A stretch of 59,209 nucleotides of DNA. Origin: Entophlyctis helioformis. Lineage: Eukaryota > Chytridiomycota > Chytridiomycetes > Chytridiales > Chytriomycetaceae. The stretch's first letter is position 1. Each line of letters opens with the position of its first letter. Positions 1 to 10,889 of this stretch are shown in pieces. Both the position numbers and the translations under genes were made by a program. The notes under the pieces were generated by a model. The model did no database searches, had not been told where the DNA came from, and saw nothing but the letters and a program-made list of their open reading frames with translations. Where the stretch lies: the NCBI GenBank assembly GCA_025526915.1, contig JAHLKH010000175.1, forward strand, positions 1-59,209, given 5' to 3'.

Positions 1-8
1 CCGACTCG

Positions 9-1167
9 ATGGACGGCCGCGGCAGTTTCTATGGATCCTTGCCGCTCAGTGGCAGCGATAGTGGCGGGCCGTCTGCGAGCCAGTCGTTCAGCCAACGGGC
101 GAGTTTCGGCAACGACGGCAGCAGTGGGCGGGTGCTGGGACTCGGCAAGCGGTACAAGACGGACACTGACGGCGAGGATTCGACGAGCGCGATGGGCGGA
201 GAGCGTCGCAGGGCCGCCGCAGTCTTGGCGTCGTGACGATGACTCGTACAACGACGATGATGACGACGATGGGCGGTCGGTTGTGTCGACACGGTCGCGG
301 TGTCTGCCGCGTCTGCCGCATCGGTTTCCCAAGCCACGACCAGCGCTCGACAAGATGCCGTCTGTGCTGCGGACGCCGGTCATTGACAAAACGATTGCCA
401 TGACCGGCGCCGTCAGCACTCTGCACGACATGTGGGAGCGGCCCGGTCTGTACTATCCGTCCGTAACAGGCGGCGATCGCAAGACGGCGGTGGGCATCAG
501 TGGCTTGAACCCGCCGGACGGAAAGCACAGGCCGGTGGCGCTGCTGAGGGACGGCCCTCTGGCACTGGCGCGAGCACCGGCACGAAACCGGCCGCCAAGA
601 AGCGTGCGACTGCAAGCCAGTGTCAAGCATGTGCCGCCTGGCGTGCTTGCGTCTGCATACACGGCATCGCTGGAATCGCCAGGAGGGACACAGGCTTCAC
701 ATGGCGGCGCGTCGCAGATGACGTCTGCGAGCTCGGTCTCGGCACCCGCGTATCAAGAGTGCGGGATCGCGGGTGTCTACGAGCACGCTGCCACGCACTC
801 CTGGCGTGGTTGCGTCGTCTGCGTCAGCGGCATCTTTGCAGAGTCGCCAGAGCCTTGGCGTGCCACAGCCGGCTGGTGGATCGTCGTCTGGGCGGTTCAC
901 AGTGTCGGCCATGTCGGCCTCTGGATCTGACTCGGGATCAGCGAGAGTGTCGGCTGGTAGTTTACTGCTCTCGCCGGTCCCATCGCGCTCTCAGCAACAG
1001 TCGCAGTCCAGTCGCAGTCACAATCCCAAGCATCACAGTCACAGTCGCAGCAACCCACGCAGTCTCTCTCGCGTCTGTCAGGCGTGTCCTCGCATCGTGG
1101 CACATCTGGCCGGCCGTCGCTGTCCTCACAGCCACTCAAGAAGAAGCCGCGGACCAAAGGCTTCTGA
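9..1167 (+). pseudogene. Ser/Gln-rich protein, 3' part only, frame broken
   Basis: The window opens inside a low-complexity coding region. Good protein-like sequence is spread over all three plus frames: a Ser/Gly-rich stretch from 9 to about 220, an Asp-rich stretch (SYNDDDDDDG) near 245-270, a Ser/Ala-rich stretch from about 760 to 1000 (VVASSASAASLQSRQS), then a Gln/Ser stretch ending PLKKKPRTKGF with TGA at 1165-1167. No splice signals explain the frame changes, so at least three indels are needed. The Lys-rich tail could be a nuclear signal. No known domain is recognised. The last ~35 codons recur at 5884-5998, which supports 1165-1167 as the real stop. It is either a decaying gene or a badly sequenced one; the 5' end lies outside the window. 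Confidence 0.45.
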
Positions 1168-1536
1168 GTGCTTGCAGTGCGTTCTTGCTGCCCACCAATA
1201 CAAGCCTGTTGCATGTGACGGTGTGGGCTCGTTTGCTCTTCCATCTGTGACTGCTGTTGAGCGGTGATCTGAGCCTGACTGGGACCCACAGTGCTCTTGA
1301 GTGAGTGCTGGCCCAAACACGAGTGGATCAACGTCTCTGTGTGCTTTGCCGCCATCGATCCAGACATGGCCAGGCGGCATCTCGCTCCACTTGGCTTCTG
1401 CCTGAGTGTTTCTGTATTGATGCGTCGATGGCAGACATGGACGATGCACAACACGATGAATGCCATGCGTAGTCTGTCTGAGTGTGATGTTTGCTGTCAG
1501 CCCATGCCTGCACACGCTTGACAATCGCCGCGCCAG
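1057..1536 (+). repeat. Segmental duplication, copy 1 (with copy 2 at 5884-6361)
   Basis: About 480 bp that recur nearly unchanged 4827 bp downstream. The unit contains the last ~35 codons of the Ser/Gln-rich gene, its stop, the intergenic spacer and the distal part of the F-box/ankyrin 5' flank. The copies begin together at the same ACGCAGTCTCTCTCGCG block and part in the run GATCGCCGCGCC. Differences are scattered substitutions and a 2-base indel near 1484. Confidence 0.85.
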
Positions 1537-1614
1537 CATCGCGCAGATCTGGAATGTTTGGTTTCGTGGCGAGTCTGCCTGGAAACCAACAAACAGTCAC
1601 AGCAACCACAACGC
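1430..1614 (+). promoter_or_regulatory. Conserved 5' flank of F-box/ankyrin copy A1
   Basis: This flank is shared almost base for base with the starts of A2, A3, A4, A5 and A7. It carries CGCGCCAGCATCGCGCAGAT followed by TGGAATGTTTGG. The ATG at 1554 lies exactly 61 nt before the family start codon and opens an overlapping out-of-frame upstream ORF (MFGFVAS...). Whether it is promoter, 5' UTR or both cannot be told from sequence alone. Confidence 0.6.
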
Positions 1615-3175
1615 ATGGAGCAGCAGGAGAGTGGACGGCTGGCTGGCAAGGCGGCGGCTGTGGCAGATGTGGCGGCTGTGGCGGCCAGCACACAGCACTC
1701 GATGTCTCCGTCTTACGACAACGCTGGCGCAGCAGCAGCAGCAGCAACAACAACGGCGAGCCGCACACTGCTGAGGCTGTAGCAGCCAGCGACAGCGACG
1801 GCGACGACGACGACAGCGACAGCGACGATGAGAGCAACAACGACGCAATCAAAAGCCACAACAGCAACAGCAGCGATGCTGCCGTGGCTGCCACGGACGA
1901 GATGCCGTGGGGTCGTCGTGGTGGGACAAGCTGCCCGCAGAGATCCGCATCATGATCATGGACCACAACAGCCCTCTCATCCAGTTCCTGAGCGGCAAGC
2001 TCGGCACCAAACAGCATCTCCTACGTTCTGATGAAGCCAGAGCAACTGCCAAGTCGATCTGGGTCGATGCATTCAAGCGTGACTGGAAGGGCGACCTGGG
2101 TCTGCTGCCAGACATACAGCTCTCATTCAGGGCGGTCTCTGCGAAGCGCGCTCTCGGTCCATGTACGAGCGCCTGTGTCGTCGGTTTCCGGATCGTCTGA
2201 CACTATGCACCGGCCAAGTGGACACGCCCAGTCACTGGAACTCCTACTTTTTCAGTCGTGACATGTGCTTAGACGCATTTTCCCTGCTCAACATCCCCGC
2301 GCGTCATGGCTGGTTCGATCTGCTCGACTTTGAGTACCCGATCACTCTTGGCTGGTTTGCGATCGAGTATGGCCATCCTGCCCTCCTGCGTCACCTTGCT
2401 TTCACGCTCAAGGTCGTCGATCTGTTGTTGTTTGGCACAATTCGTTGGACGAAGGCCATGGATGCTGCTGCTAGAAGTGGTAGCCTGGAAACCTTGCAGA
2501 TACTACATGACGCTGGCAACAATCACTGCACGTTCTCTGCAATGGACTATGCAGCTGCAGGTGGCCACTTGGATATTGTGCAGTGGCTTCATGCCAATCG
2601 GCGCGAAGGATGCACCACAGCGGCTTCTCGTGACGCGGCAGAGAACGGCCATCTACATGTCCTCAAATGGCTGCTTCAGCACTACCCATTCAAGATGGAC
2701 AACGACATCGTCATCTATGCAGCTGAAAAGGGACGCCTTGACGTCCTCGAGATAATGTTTTCTTGGTTCCCTAGACACAACATTCAAGCCGCCATTGAAA
2801 AGGCCGCATTCTTTGGCCACCTTGAGGTGATCAAGTGGCTCCATGCACATCGACCCGACGAATTCACTCGACATGATTTCACAGTCGCTGTGGAAAGGGG
2901 CCAAGCGGAGGTTGTGCAGTTCTTGCTGGACACTGGATATTCGTATGACGTGTTTCAGCTCCGGCTGGCCAAAAAGCACAGCTGTCAAGCGAATGATGCT
3001 TGACAGTCTGACACTCGAACGCGCTCGGACTCTGTTGGAGGATGCGAAGTCGAAAGAAACGGGATTCAAGATGATCGCCAAGTCTCTCGAGGCTGCCGTC
3101 AAGCGGCTCGAGAAAGCCAAGGCCAAGGCAGGCAAGGAAGCCAACACCAAGAAGCGAAAGACCGGCTCGAAATGA
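1615..3175 (+). pseudogene. F-box-like/ankyrin protein A1, four frame breaks
   Basis: A full-length family member whose frame is broken four times relative to its intact paralogs. It shifts once within 1700-1755, at about 1913 (one base lost in GGGG-TCGTCG), at about 2130 (one base lost) and at about 2970-2990 (one base gained in the A-run of GGCCAAAAAGC). Recognisable parts in order are the MEQQESGRL start, an Asp/Ser-rich linker, the F-box-like LPAEIRIMIM, the ARHGWFDLLD landmark, a run of 28-residue ankyrin units, and the basic coiled-coil tail from LTLERARTLLEDAK to KKRKTGSK. No stop occurs except those created by the shifts, so decay is recent or the shifts are sequencing errors. A downstream tail (GAAGATCAC...) shared with its paralogs follows the stop. 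Confidence 0.8.
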
Positions 3176-3346
3176 AGATCACAAGCAGTCTCGCTTTGGT
3201 AGATTGGCAGCTGAAGGGCAGAGTAACTGTGGCCATACGTCTTATCGTTCTTGTGTTCAAGTCAATGTATTGATATCGATCACAGATGAGATGATGGCGG
3301 GCAATGGCACATTGGTGCCATTGTACAACAGAAACGATCAGTATCC

Positions 3347-5248
3347 TCAGGGTTTGATCATCCGACGTCTGTACCAGTAGGCGATGCCGACCAAACCAAA
3401 GACGACCAATGCAGTCGGAATCACAATCCAGATCACCAGACCAATTGAGCCTGAGGCAGAGGCGGCTTGAGAGCAGTGTCAGCAATACATGAGCAAGGCG
3501 TGCCGTTTCAAGTGACCTATCGGCAAGACAGGCAGCAACCTACTTTTCATACACACAGCCTGCGTATCAGCATCGGTGAACGTGATGGCCGTGTTGCGTG
3601 TGTCACACTTGTCGATCAACATCCCCGTAAGAGGAACTCGAAGGCGACCAATGCTGCCTCCGAGTTTAGGATTGTCATTGAGGTACCTGCAAGAGTAATC
3701 AGTGGACATCAGATGTGAGCATATGGCACAGTGCGTTCATAGTCAAAATGAGACAGTGTAGGGACAACGTACAACGTGTAGAGTGCCTTGTTAATGCCCA
3801 GTCCCACAGGTACAGCGCCAGACAACTGGTTGCCATGCAGGTCACTAAGCAGCCAAAGTTTAGAATTGAATGTATGTGTTGGAACAGTTTGGGGCAAACT
3901 GTGGCTTACAGATTCATGAGTTTTCTCATGTTGGTGATAGAATCGGGGATCGTGCCACTGAGCTGATTGTTTCCCAGTAAGCTGCGTTCAAGACTGTTAG
4001 AAGGCACGCATGGCAAACTTGTGCATTCCCATATAGTAGCAGCGTGGACATACATATCAAAGAGTGAACGTAGTCCACCAATTGATGCAGGGATGGGGCC
4101 TTGCAGCATGTTGTTGGACGCTTGGCTGATACCAACATGGTCAGCCAATGTACCCAAAGATCCCACGCATCGCTTGAAACTCACAACAGCTGCAGTCCGC
4201 CAAGGCCTCCAACGCTCTCAGGGATCATGCCTGAGATCCGGTTGAACGACACATCGCTTGAACGGAATGGATGCGTCAGTCCAATAGCACATGATGCAAT
4301 ATTGGAGACTCGATCAACTTACAGATCATTCAGGGATGATGTTCGGTTGAAAATATCACTAAGTGTGCCCGTGATGGTGTTGTTGGCAATCAAGCTACAT
4401 ACACCGTGCATGGCAACATCAGCGTCAAGCATTATGAGGTAAATGGAATGCCAGCTGCAGCAGAATGCTTACAGAGAAGAGCTTGGCACAGCAGGAAGCG
4501 TCGACAGATCAGCAGAGAACTTGTTGTTGTTGATGTTCCTATATGGGGTGGTTAGCAAAATGGTTTCGTTGAGCACCAGTCAAAGATTGTAAGAAAGCCA
4601 TACTCACAATCTGTATAGACCGGTTGAAGCATCGAAGAAGGTGAGGGGTCCGGAGAGAGAGTTGCCTGAAAGGTTGCTGTGGGTGCATCGAGTGTCAGCG
4701 CAAGGACTTGCTGGCTGACGGGACAGCTGGCGCACTTACATGTCACTAAGAAACCTGCTGTTCATGAATGGCACAGACCCAGACAGCTGGTTTGAGGACA
4801 GGTCCAAAGTGAGCAACTTGGTCAAGTTGCCGAGCGAAGCGGGAATACCACCGGTGAGCTGGTTGTTGGAGAGAGTGCTGTTAGAGGCATGGCATGGCAT
4901 GGCAGGGCATGCGGTGAGTGAGTGAGTGAGTGGCGACAAACATACAGAATGACATCGGGTGGGACTCACAGGAAGCGAAGCTCAGTGAGCGATCCAATCG
5001 ACTCTGGCAAGGAGCCGGTCAGGCCCACACCGTCCATTTTGCTGTTCAAGCGAGTGTGGCGTTTTGGTGTCAGCGAGTGTGAAGCGGCAGACTGCGGCGC
5101 CAACGGCTTCGTACATATTAGTGATTCGGCCGTCTCTGCAGCTGACTTTCGTTGAGCGGCCGGTCGTAAAGTAGCAGCAGTCGTTGAAGGCAGCGAACGC
5201 CGCCGGGAAGGCCTTGGTCAGAACCGCGCAGTCTGCAGGTGCACTCAT
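3347..5248 (-). CDS. Leucine-rich-repeat membrane protein, 12 exons
   Basis: Twelve exons were joined by hand: 5248-5115, 5041-4970, 4877-4740, 4676-4608, 4538-4473, 4395-4324, 4256-4185, 4125-4054, 3993-3910, 3844-3773, 3686-3544 and 3465-3347. All splice sites are GT-AG and the total is 370 residues with no frame error. The N-terminus ([16 protein letters not shown], then paired Cys) resembles an LRR N-cap. About ten plant-type repeats follow, with GxIPxxLGxLxxL cores ([32 protein letters not shown]). The C-terminus is one membrane helix ([18 protein letters not shown]...) and a short basic tail ending RRRMIKP. No signal peptide is visible at this start; an upstream exon could supply one. 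There is no kinase domain, so it looks like a receptor-like or adhesion surface protein. It is divergent from the remnant at 5444. Confidence 0.85.
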
Positions 5249-5365
5249 GTCGACTTGGGCGTGATGCGGGCGACGGGCAGAACGAGGCGTTGTTTTAAAG
5301 GAAGCAGGGCGTGACAGCCAAGCAGTAAATTTTTACAAACCCTTCATTGCCACACCGCATCTGTG

Positions 5366-5431
5366 CCCATCTGTGCCAAGCAGCAGAGCCCATCTGTGCC
5401 AAGCAGAGCCCATCTGTGCCAAGCAGAGCCC
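5366..5431 (+). repeat. Short minisatellite, about 20-bp unit
   Basis: Three to four tandem copies of a unit containing CATCTGTGCCAAGCAGAG lie just upstream of the ATG at 5444, in the ~200-bp gap between the divergent LRR gene and the remnant. Confidence 0.8.
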
Positions 5432-5443
5432 AGCCGCTGGTTC

Positions 5444-5764
5444 ATGGCCGCGCCAGCAACAGCAGTGCGCATGCAGACAGAGTTGGGCCGCGGACTGCAG
5501 ACGGGCAGCGCATCCAGCGCACCGGCATCGTGGGCGATAATGCCCATGTCGTTCCTGCAGATCCCAGAGGGCAAGTACACAGCGACCATCTATGGGTTCA
5601 TTCGCGAAAACTGCCATCAACACTTGGATGCGTCCAAAATGGTCGGCTATAGTGGCGAGCTGTCGTCAAACATGCCACTCTGTTTCTATATGGTGAAGTA
5701 GTATGTGCCGGCGCTCAAGAGCATTACCGAGATTATCAAAGAAGGCATCCGCGATCATCCCGGT
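5444..5764 (+). pseudogene. Unrecognised gene remnant with internal stop
   Basis: From ATG 5444 a natural-looking protein runs through SFLQIPEGKYTATIYGF and ends at TAG near 5700. The same frame then continues with equally good sequence (YVPALKSITEIIKEGIRDHP) up to a clean donor, GTGAGT at 5764. The TAG sits where a Tyr codon would fit, so it reads as a premature stop. No matching downstream exon is seen. About 120 bp after the donor the sequence turns into copy 2 of the 480-bp duplication, which probably replaced the rest of the gene. The family is not recognised. Confidence 0.4.
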
Positions 5765-5883
5765 GAGTCTGGCTGTGGCTCAGCAGATCCGCAGGATGTC
5801 TGACTTGTTGTCTGACGGACAGACCGGCAGATGGATGGACAAGTAGAGACGGGTGTTTGCATGGCATCTAAAGGCATCGAGGT

Positions 5884-6361
5884 ACGCAGTCTCTCTCGCG
5901 TCTGTCAGGCGTGTCCTCACACCTTGGCACATCTGGCCGGCCGTCGCTGTCCTCACAGCCACTCAAGAAGAAGCCGCGGACCAAAGGCTTCTGAGTGCTT
6001 GCAGTGCGTTCTTGCTGCTCACCAATACAAGCCTGTTGCATGTGACGGTGTGGGCTCGTTTGCTCTTCCATCTGTGACTGCTGTTGAGCGGTGATCTGAG
6101 CCTGACTGGGACCCACAGTGCTCTTGAGTGAGTGCTGGCCCAAACACGAGTGGATCAACGTCTCTGTGTGCTTTGTCGCCATCGATCCAGACATGGCCAG
6201 GCAGCATCTCGCTCCACTTGGCTTCTGCCTGATTGTTGCTGTGCTGATGCGTCGATGGCAGCCATGGACGATGCTCAACACGATGCATGCCATGCGTAGT
6301 CTGTCTGAGTGATGTCTGCTGTCAGCCCATCCCTGCACACGCTTGGCGATCGCCGCGCCGT
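5884..6361 (+). repeat. Segmental duplication, copy 2 (orphan ankyrin 5' flank)
   Basis: Second copy of 1057-1536. It again carries the PLKKKPRTKGF tail and stop, the spacer and the start of the F-box/ankyrin 5' flank, but it breaks off before the family ATG. What follows is the 5' region of the ABC transporter, so this flank has no ankyrin gene behind it. Confidence 0.85.
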
Positions 6362-6506
6362 CTGTTTGAGGCGATAGGAAGAGCATTCAAGGAAGCCATC
6401 AGGCAGTCGGCCGCCTTAAACACAGAATTGCCCGCCACTTGTCCAGCACGGCAACACCACGAACGGACGAACCTCAATCACGGATCTGAGGCTCAGCAGC
6501 GCCAGC

Positions 6507-9500
6507 ATGATCCGACGCAACGCTGGTGCCAGTGACAAGGCAGCCACGACAAGGCAGCCTGCCAAAGCCACAGACACACGCACACAAGGCGCAGCTGCTT
6601 CCCAGGACCCAGCTGCCCGTTCGCAACCGCCGGCCGTGCGGCCACTCGGCCTTGTGCCGCTGCGCATCCGCTGGTATCTGGCCGCCGCATCGCTGACGTC
6701 CCTTGTCGAAGGCAGGTCTACGCAGCCGCTGCCCTCGTACACGCTGTGTGTGCCTTGCATGTGCACCGACTGCCGTCTAACCGTCTCTGCTGTCGTAGGC
6801 TCGGTGCAGCCACTGCGCAACCTCCTCCTCGGTGCCTTCACGTCCATTTTCGCTGCATATGCTCAGACGGGATCGGATGCCACGTTCACGGCCGCCTTGC
6901 ACACGCTGCTCGTCTATGCAGGGATCCTCGCCGTCACTGCCCTCGCTGCAACTGCTGCCCAGTCAGCCACCTACAGCATCACAGCAACATCGCTCGTGAA
7001 CAGTCTCCGTGCGCAGTACATGGCTTCCCTGCTGCGCTCGTCGCCTACGTGGCGGTCGCTGCACGCGTCGAGCGATCTGCTGCAGACGCTGTCCAGCGAC
7101 CTTGACACCGTGCACGACGTCGTGTCAGCCAAGCTGCCGTTCGTGGTTCGCAACGGCGTCGTGTTTGCCGTGGGCATGGTGCTGGCCCTGCGGTCGTCGC
7201 TTGCGCTCTCGCTGTCGATTGTGTGCGTGTTCCCCCTCGTCGGCGCTGTGCTGGGGGTCATGCACCACCAGTCCACGCTGAACGACGCCAAGATGCGATC
7301 GGCGAATGTGCGCGCCATGGCCGTGTCGGCCCAGGCGCTGCGGGGTGGTGCGCACCGTCATGGCGTTCAACCGCCAGGACTCGGAAAGCGAGCGCTTTGA
7401 AGCAGCGGTGGAAGGCAGCGCGACTGTGCAGCGATGGGTGTCGATCGTGAACGGGGTCGGGTGGGGTGGGTACTCGGCCACCATGTTCATGGCGTTTGCG
7501 GTGTCGTTTGCTGTGGGCGGATGGCTGGTCGCTGCTGGTCACATCTCGCCTGGCGACGTGCTCAACTCGTTCACGCAGATCGCTGTTGGTGAGTACAATC
7601 ACTGCGTGTGTGTGTCGCCTGTCCGCGAGCTGCGACTGGAGTTGTGTGTTGTGGCAGGCATCACGGCGCTTGGAAACTTGGGTCAAGCGCGTCGAGATCT
7701 CGAGCTCGCTTGGACGGTGCTCAAGACGCTTGCATCCCACATTGCCGACCTCGAGTGTCTCTCCGCCCCGCTCGAGGATCTCATCGAGCCGCCTTCGTTT
7801 TCTGGCAAACTCGAGTTCTGCAATGTGTGGTTCAGGTACCCAACACGCCACGACACAATGGATCCTGCAGGATTTTAGCCTGGTGATCGATGCAGGGCAG
7901 CATGTTGCGCTGGTCGGCGAGAGCGGGTGCGGCAAGTCGACACTCTTCCACTTGGTGACACGGTTGTATGAGGTCGAGTCTGGCACGATCCTGCTTGATG
8001 GGATCGATATTGCCCCGCATCAGCGGTGCCATGGCTGCGTCGGCATTTTGGCGTTGCAAGGTAGAAGAGCTCTGCACGCTGCTGTCACCTGTGTTGATGC
8101 TGCGAGCATTTTTCACTGACTCGTGCGTGGCACAGTCAGCATTCGGATCTGTTTGACGGCACAGTCCGCGCAAATGTGGCCATGGGTTCACACCAACATG
8201 AATCAACCGACAGAGTCCCAGAGGCTGACATTGAGCGCGTATGCAGCATTGCCCAAGCATCGCCGGTTTATTGCAGGCCTCGACTGCGGGCATGATACTC
8301 TGCTGACAGGATCAATGGTCGCGCTGAGCGGCGGCCAAGTGCAGCGAATCGCGATCGCGCGCGCACTGCTTGGCGCATCGTCTGGCCTGCTCATACTCGA
8401 CGAAGCAACAAGCGCGCTGGATCCACGCACAGAGCGGCTTGTGCTGTCATCCATCATCTCATCGCGTCCCAACCAGACAGCGCTGTTCATTTCCCATCGA
8501 GTTGCATCCCTCCATGCCTTCAGTCGCATCGTTGTGCTCAAAGGCGGCCGGGTCGTCGAGGACGGTTCCTTTGCGCAGCTTAAAGCCGGAGACACGCTAT
8601 TCCGCTCATTGCTGGAAAAATACGGCAACGGCAATAGTCCAGGCGATGCTCAGGGAGACGACTGCGAGCAGGATTTATCGCCTACAACATCGACAGCCGG
8701 GTCTGGATCGTCGTTTGAGGTCATCAGCAGCCATCTTGCATCAAGCGACAGCGATCCGCCCACGATCGTGTCCACGTCAACTGTGCCATCTGCGCCGCCA
8801 CCGTCCAACGCGGAGCAGCAGTCGCAGCCGGCCGTTGATGCACCACAGCCATCGCCAGTCTCCCGGATGCTATGGACACGAACCTTCTTTGCACGCGTGT
8901 ACAGCATGACGGTATCCGAGTGGCCGTACCTGCTGGTCGGCTACCTCGGCGGCACACTCGAGGGGCTGCAATTCCACTCGAGGGCTACATTATTGGTAAA
9001 GTGGTCTCAGGATATGCACTGCCAACTCCCGAGGCCATCCGCGCATCGACAGTCTTTTGGGCATCCATGATCGCGCTGGGCGGACTGGCTGCCATGCTCG
9101 CGACCGTCATGCACTCTACGGGCTTTGGGTACGCGTCGTCGCGCAGTGTGGCCCGGCTGCGCGCGCGGCTGTTCCGCCATCTCATTCGGCAGGACATGGC
9201 GTTTTTTGCGGCAGGCGACGGCAAGCACGGTGCTGCGAGGCTCGCCGCTGTGCTGGCCGAAGACACGGACAAGATCGCGCGAGTGTCGGGCTACCTGTTC
9301 TCGGATGTGCTGCGGGGGATGGCGAACGTTGGGCTGGGACTCACACTCGGGCTGACGAATTCGTGGCACATGGCTGTGGCCATGGCCGCCCCTGTGCCGC
9401 TTATTGTCGCCATCGTTGGTCTGCAGGCACGCATCTCCAAAACGCAAGTGGCGTCTCTCTTCCGTGTAGGCCATTCTCGCCTGCATCTGCGTTCATGTGT

Positions 9501-10889
9501 TGCTGACGCGACTTGGCACGGCATCATCCAGGTTCGCTCAGGAGCACCAGACGCTGCGCGACAGGGCCGCACACACAACGTCCGAAATGGTCACTAAACT
9601 GACGACCATCACCCTGCTGGCACGCGAAGCCCATTTCCTCTCGCTGTACAAGTCCATCCTATCCGACTTTGCCTCCATCAGCACGCGCCACCAGGTCGCT
9701 GTGTCGCTGGGCCAGGGCCTTGTCGAGTCGCTGCTCATTGTCGTCTTCTCGCTCGGTCTGTACGCGGGCGGAACGATCATGGTGTGGGGATGGGCGACCA
9801 ACGAGCAGGTGCTGGTGTCGCTCGTCACGCTCACCATGACAGCCATCAGCGTCAACCAGGTTGCCGGCAGTATTGCATATGCCGTTGGGCCGGCTGCTGT
9901 AGACTTGCAAGGGGTCTTTGATCTCCTGGACACGCGGCCTGGGATTGACGTCACAGAGTCCGGCGGGCGTGTCGATGCGGGTCACGAGTTTACCGGCCTG
10001 CGCTGCGAGAACGTGTCGTTTGGATACAACGGCCCCGATGGTGTCATTGCCGTGTCGGGCATCAGCTTTACGGTCGAGCCTGGCACCAAGGTTGCGCTGA
10101 TCGGGCCGACTGGCAGCGGCAAGTCGTCCATCATCTCGCTTGTCAGCCGCCTGTACGACCCCCATGCGGGCCAAATGTCGTTCAACGGCACGCTGCTGCG
10201 CGACTGGAATTTGAAGGCGTTGCGTGGACGTATCGGCATGGTGCCGCAGAGCCCTGACCTGTTTGACGCGAGCGGTGCGCGAGAACATCGCGTATGGCCG
10301 GCCGGATGCCAGCGACCAAGGACATTGAGCGTGCAGCCAGGCTTGCTAATGTGCACGACTTTGTGGCTGCGCTTCCCAGAAGGATACGAGACGCGCATTG
10401 GCGAGAACGTGCGTTGCTGTTTGTTGCCGCTGCTCAAACGCTGAGAGGCCTGACCCATGCCGGTGGCAACGGCTGAGTGCACAGGGAAGCCTGCTGTCCG
10501 GTGGACAGCGACAGCGTATCGCGATTGCGCGTATCTACCTGGTCGATCCGCATCTCATCATCCTGGACGAAGCCACCAGGCACGCACTTTGGCATCGCAC
10601 TGTGTTCTTGGCTGGCATGCGGACTAACGCTGGCGCGCACAGTGCTCTGGATGCTGACAACGAGGGCCAAGTGATATCTGCACTCGAGTCGTACGCCAAG
10701 CAGACCAACAAGGGCGTGCTGGTGATCACACACCGACTGGAGACCGTGCGCGATGCAGACACCATCCATCTGTTATCGGCCGGCAGGATCATTGGGTCAG
10801 GCACACACGCCGATCTCATGGCCGCACAGCCAGTGTACCGCGACCTTGTGGCATCCAGCAGCGCGGCTTCCAAGCCTGCCAAGCAGTGA
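6507..10889 (+). pseudogene. ABCB-type full ABC transporter, many frame breaks
   Basis: Order is TMD1-NBD1-TMD2-NBD2. NBD1 shows Walker [10 protein letters not shown], signature LSGGQVQRIAIARALL, Walker B LLILDEATSALD and H-loop ISHRVAS. NBD2 shows GPTGSGKSS, LSGGQRQRIAIARIYL, IILDEAT and ITHRLETV. Credible introns are 7589-7657, 9453-9531, 10409-10484 and a GC-AG intron at 10580-10642, which restores the AG|T Ser codon of EATSALD. Introns near 6716-6798 and 8061-8135 are clear by homology but leave the frame off. Extra single bases are needed at about 7342, 7860, 8255, 10275, 10308 and 10376, and one missing base at about 8972. All catalytic motifs are intact, so this is either a very young pseudogene or a gene damaged by homopolymer errors. 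Export of hydrophobic compounds is the usual role of the family. The gene is convergent with the minus-strand gene that follows. Confidence 0.75.

Noticed and set aside
6507..10889. Programmed +1 frameshifting in the ABC gene
   Set aside because: Too many sites, no shared slippery motif or stop-codon context, and intron phases nearby are also off. Error or decay is simpler.
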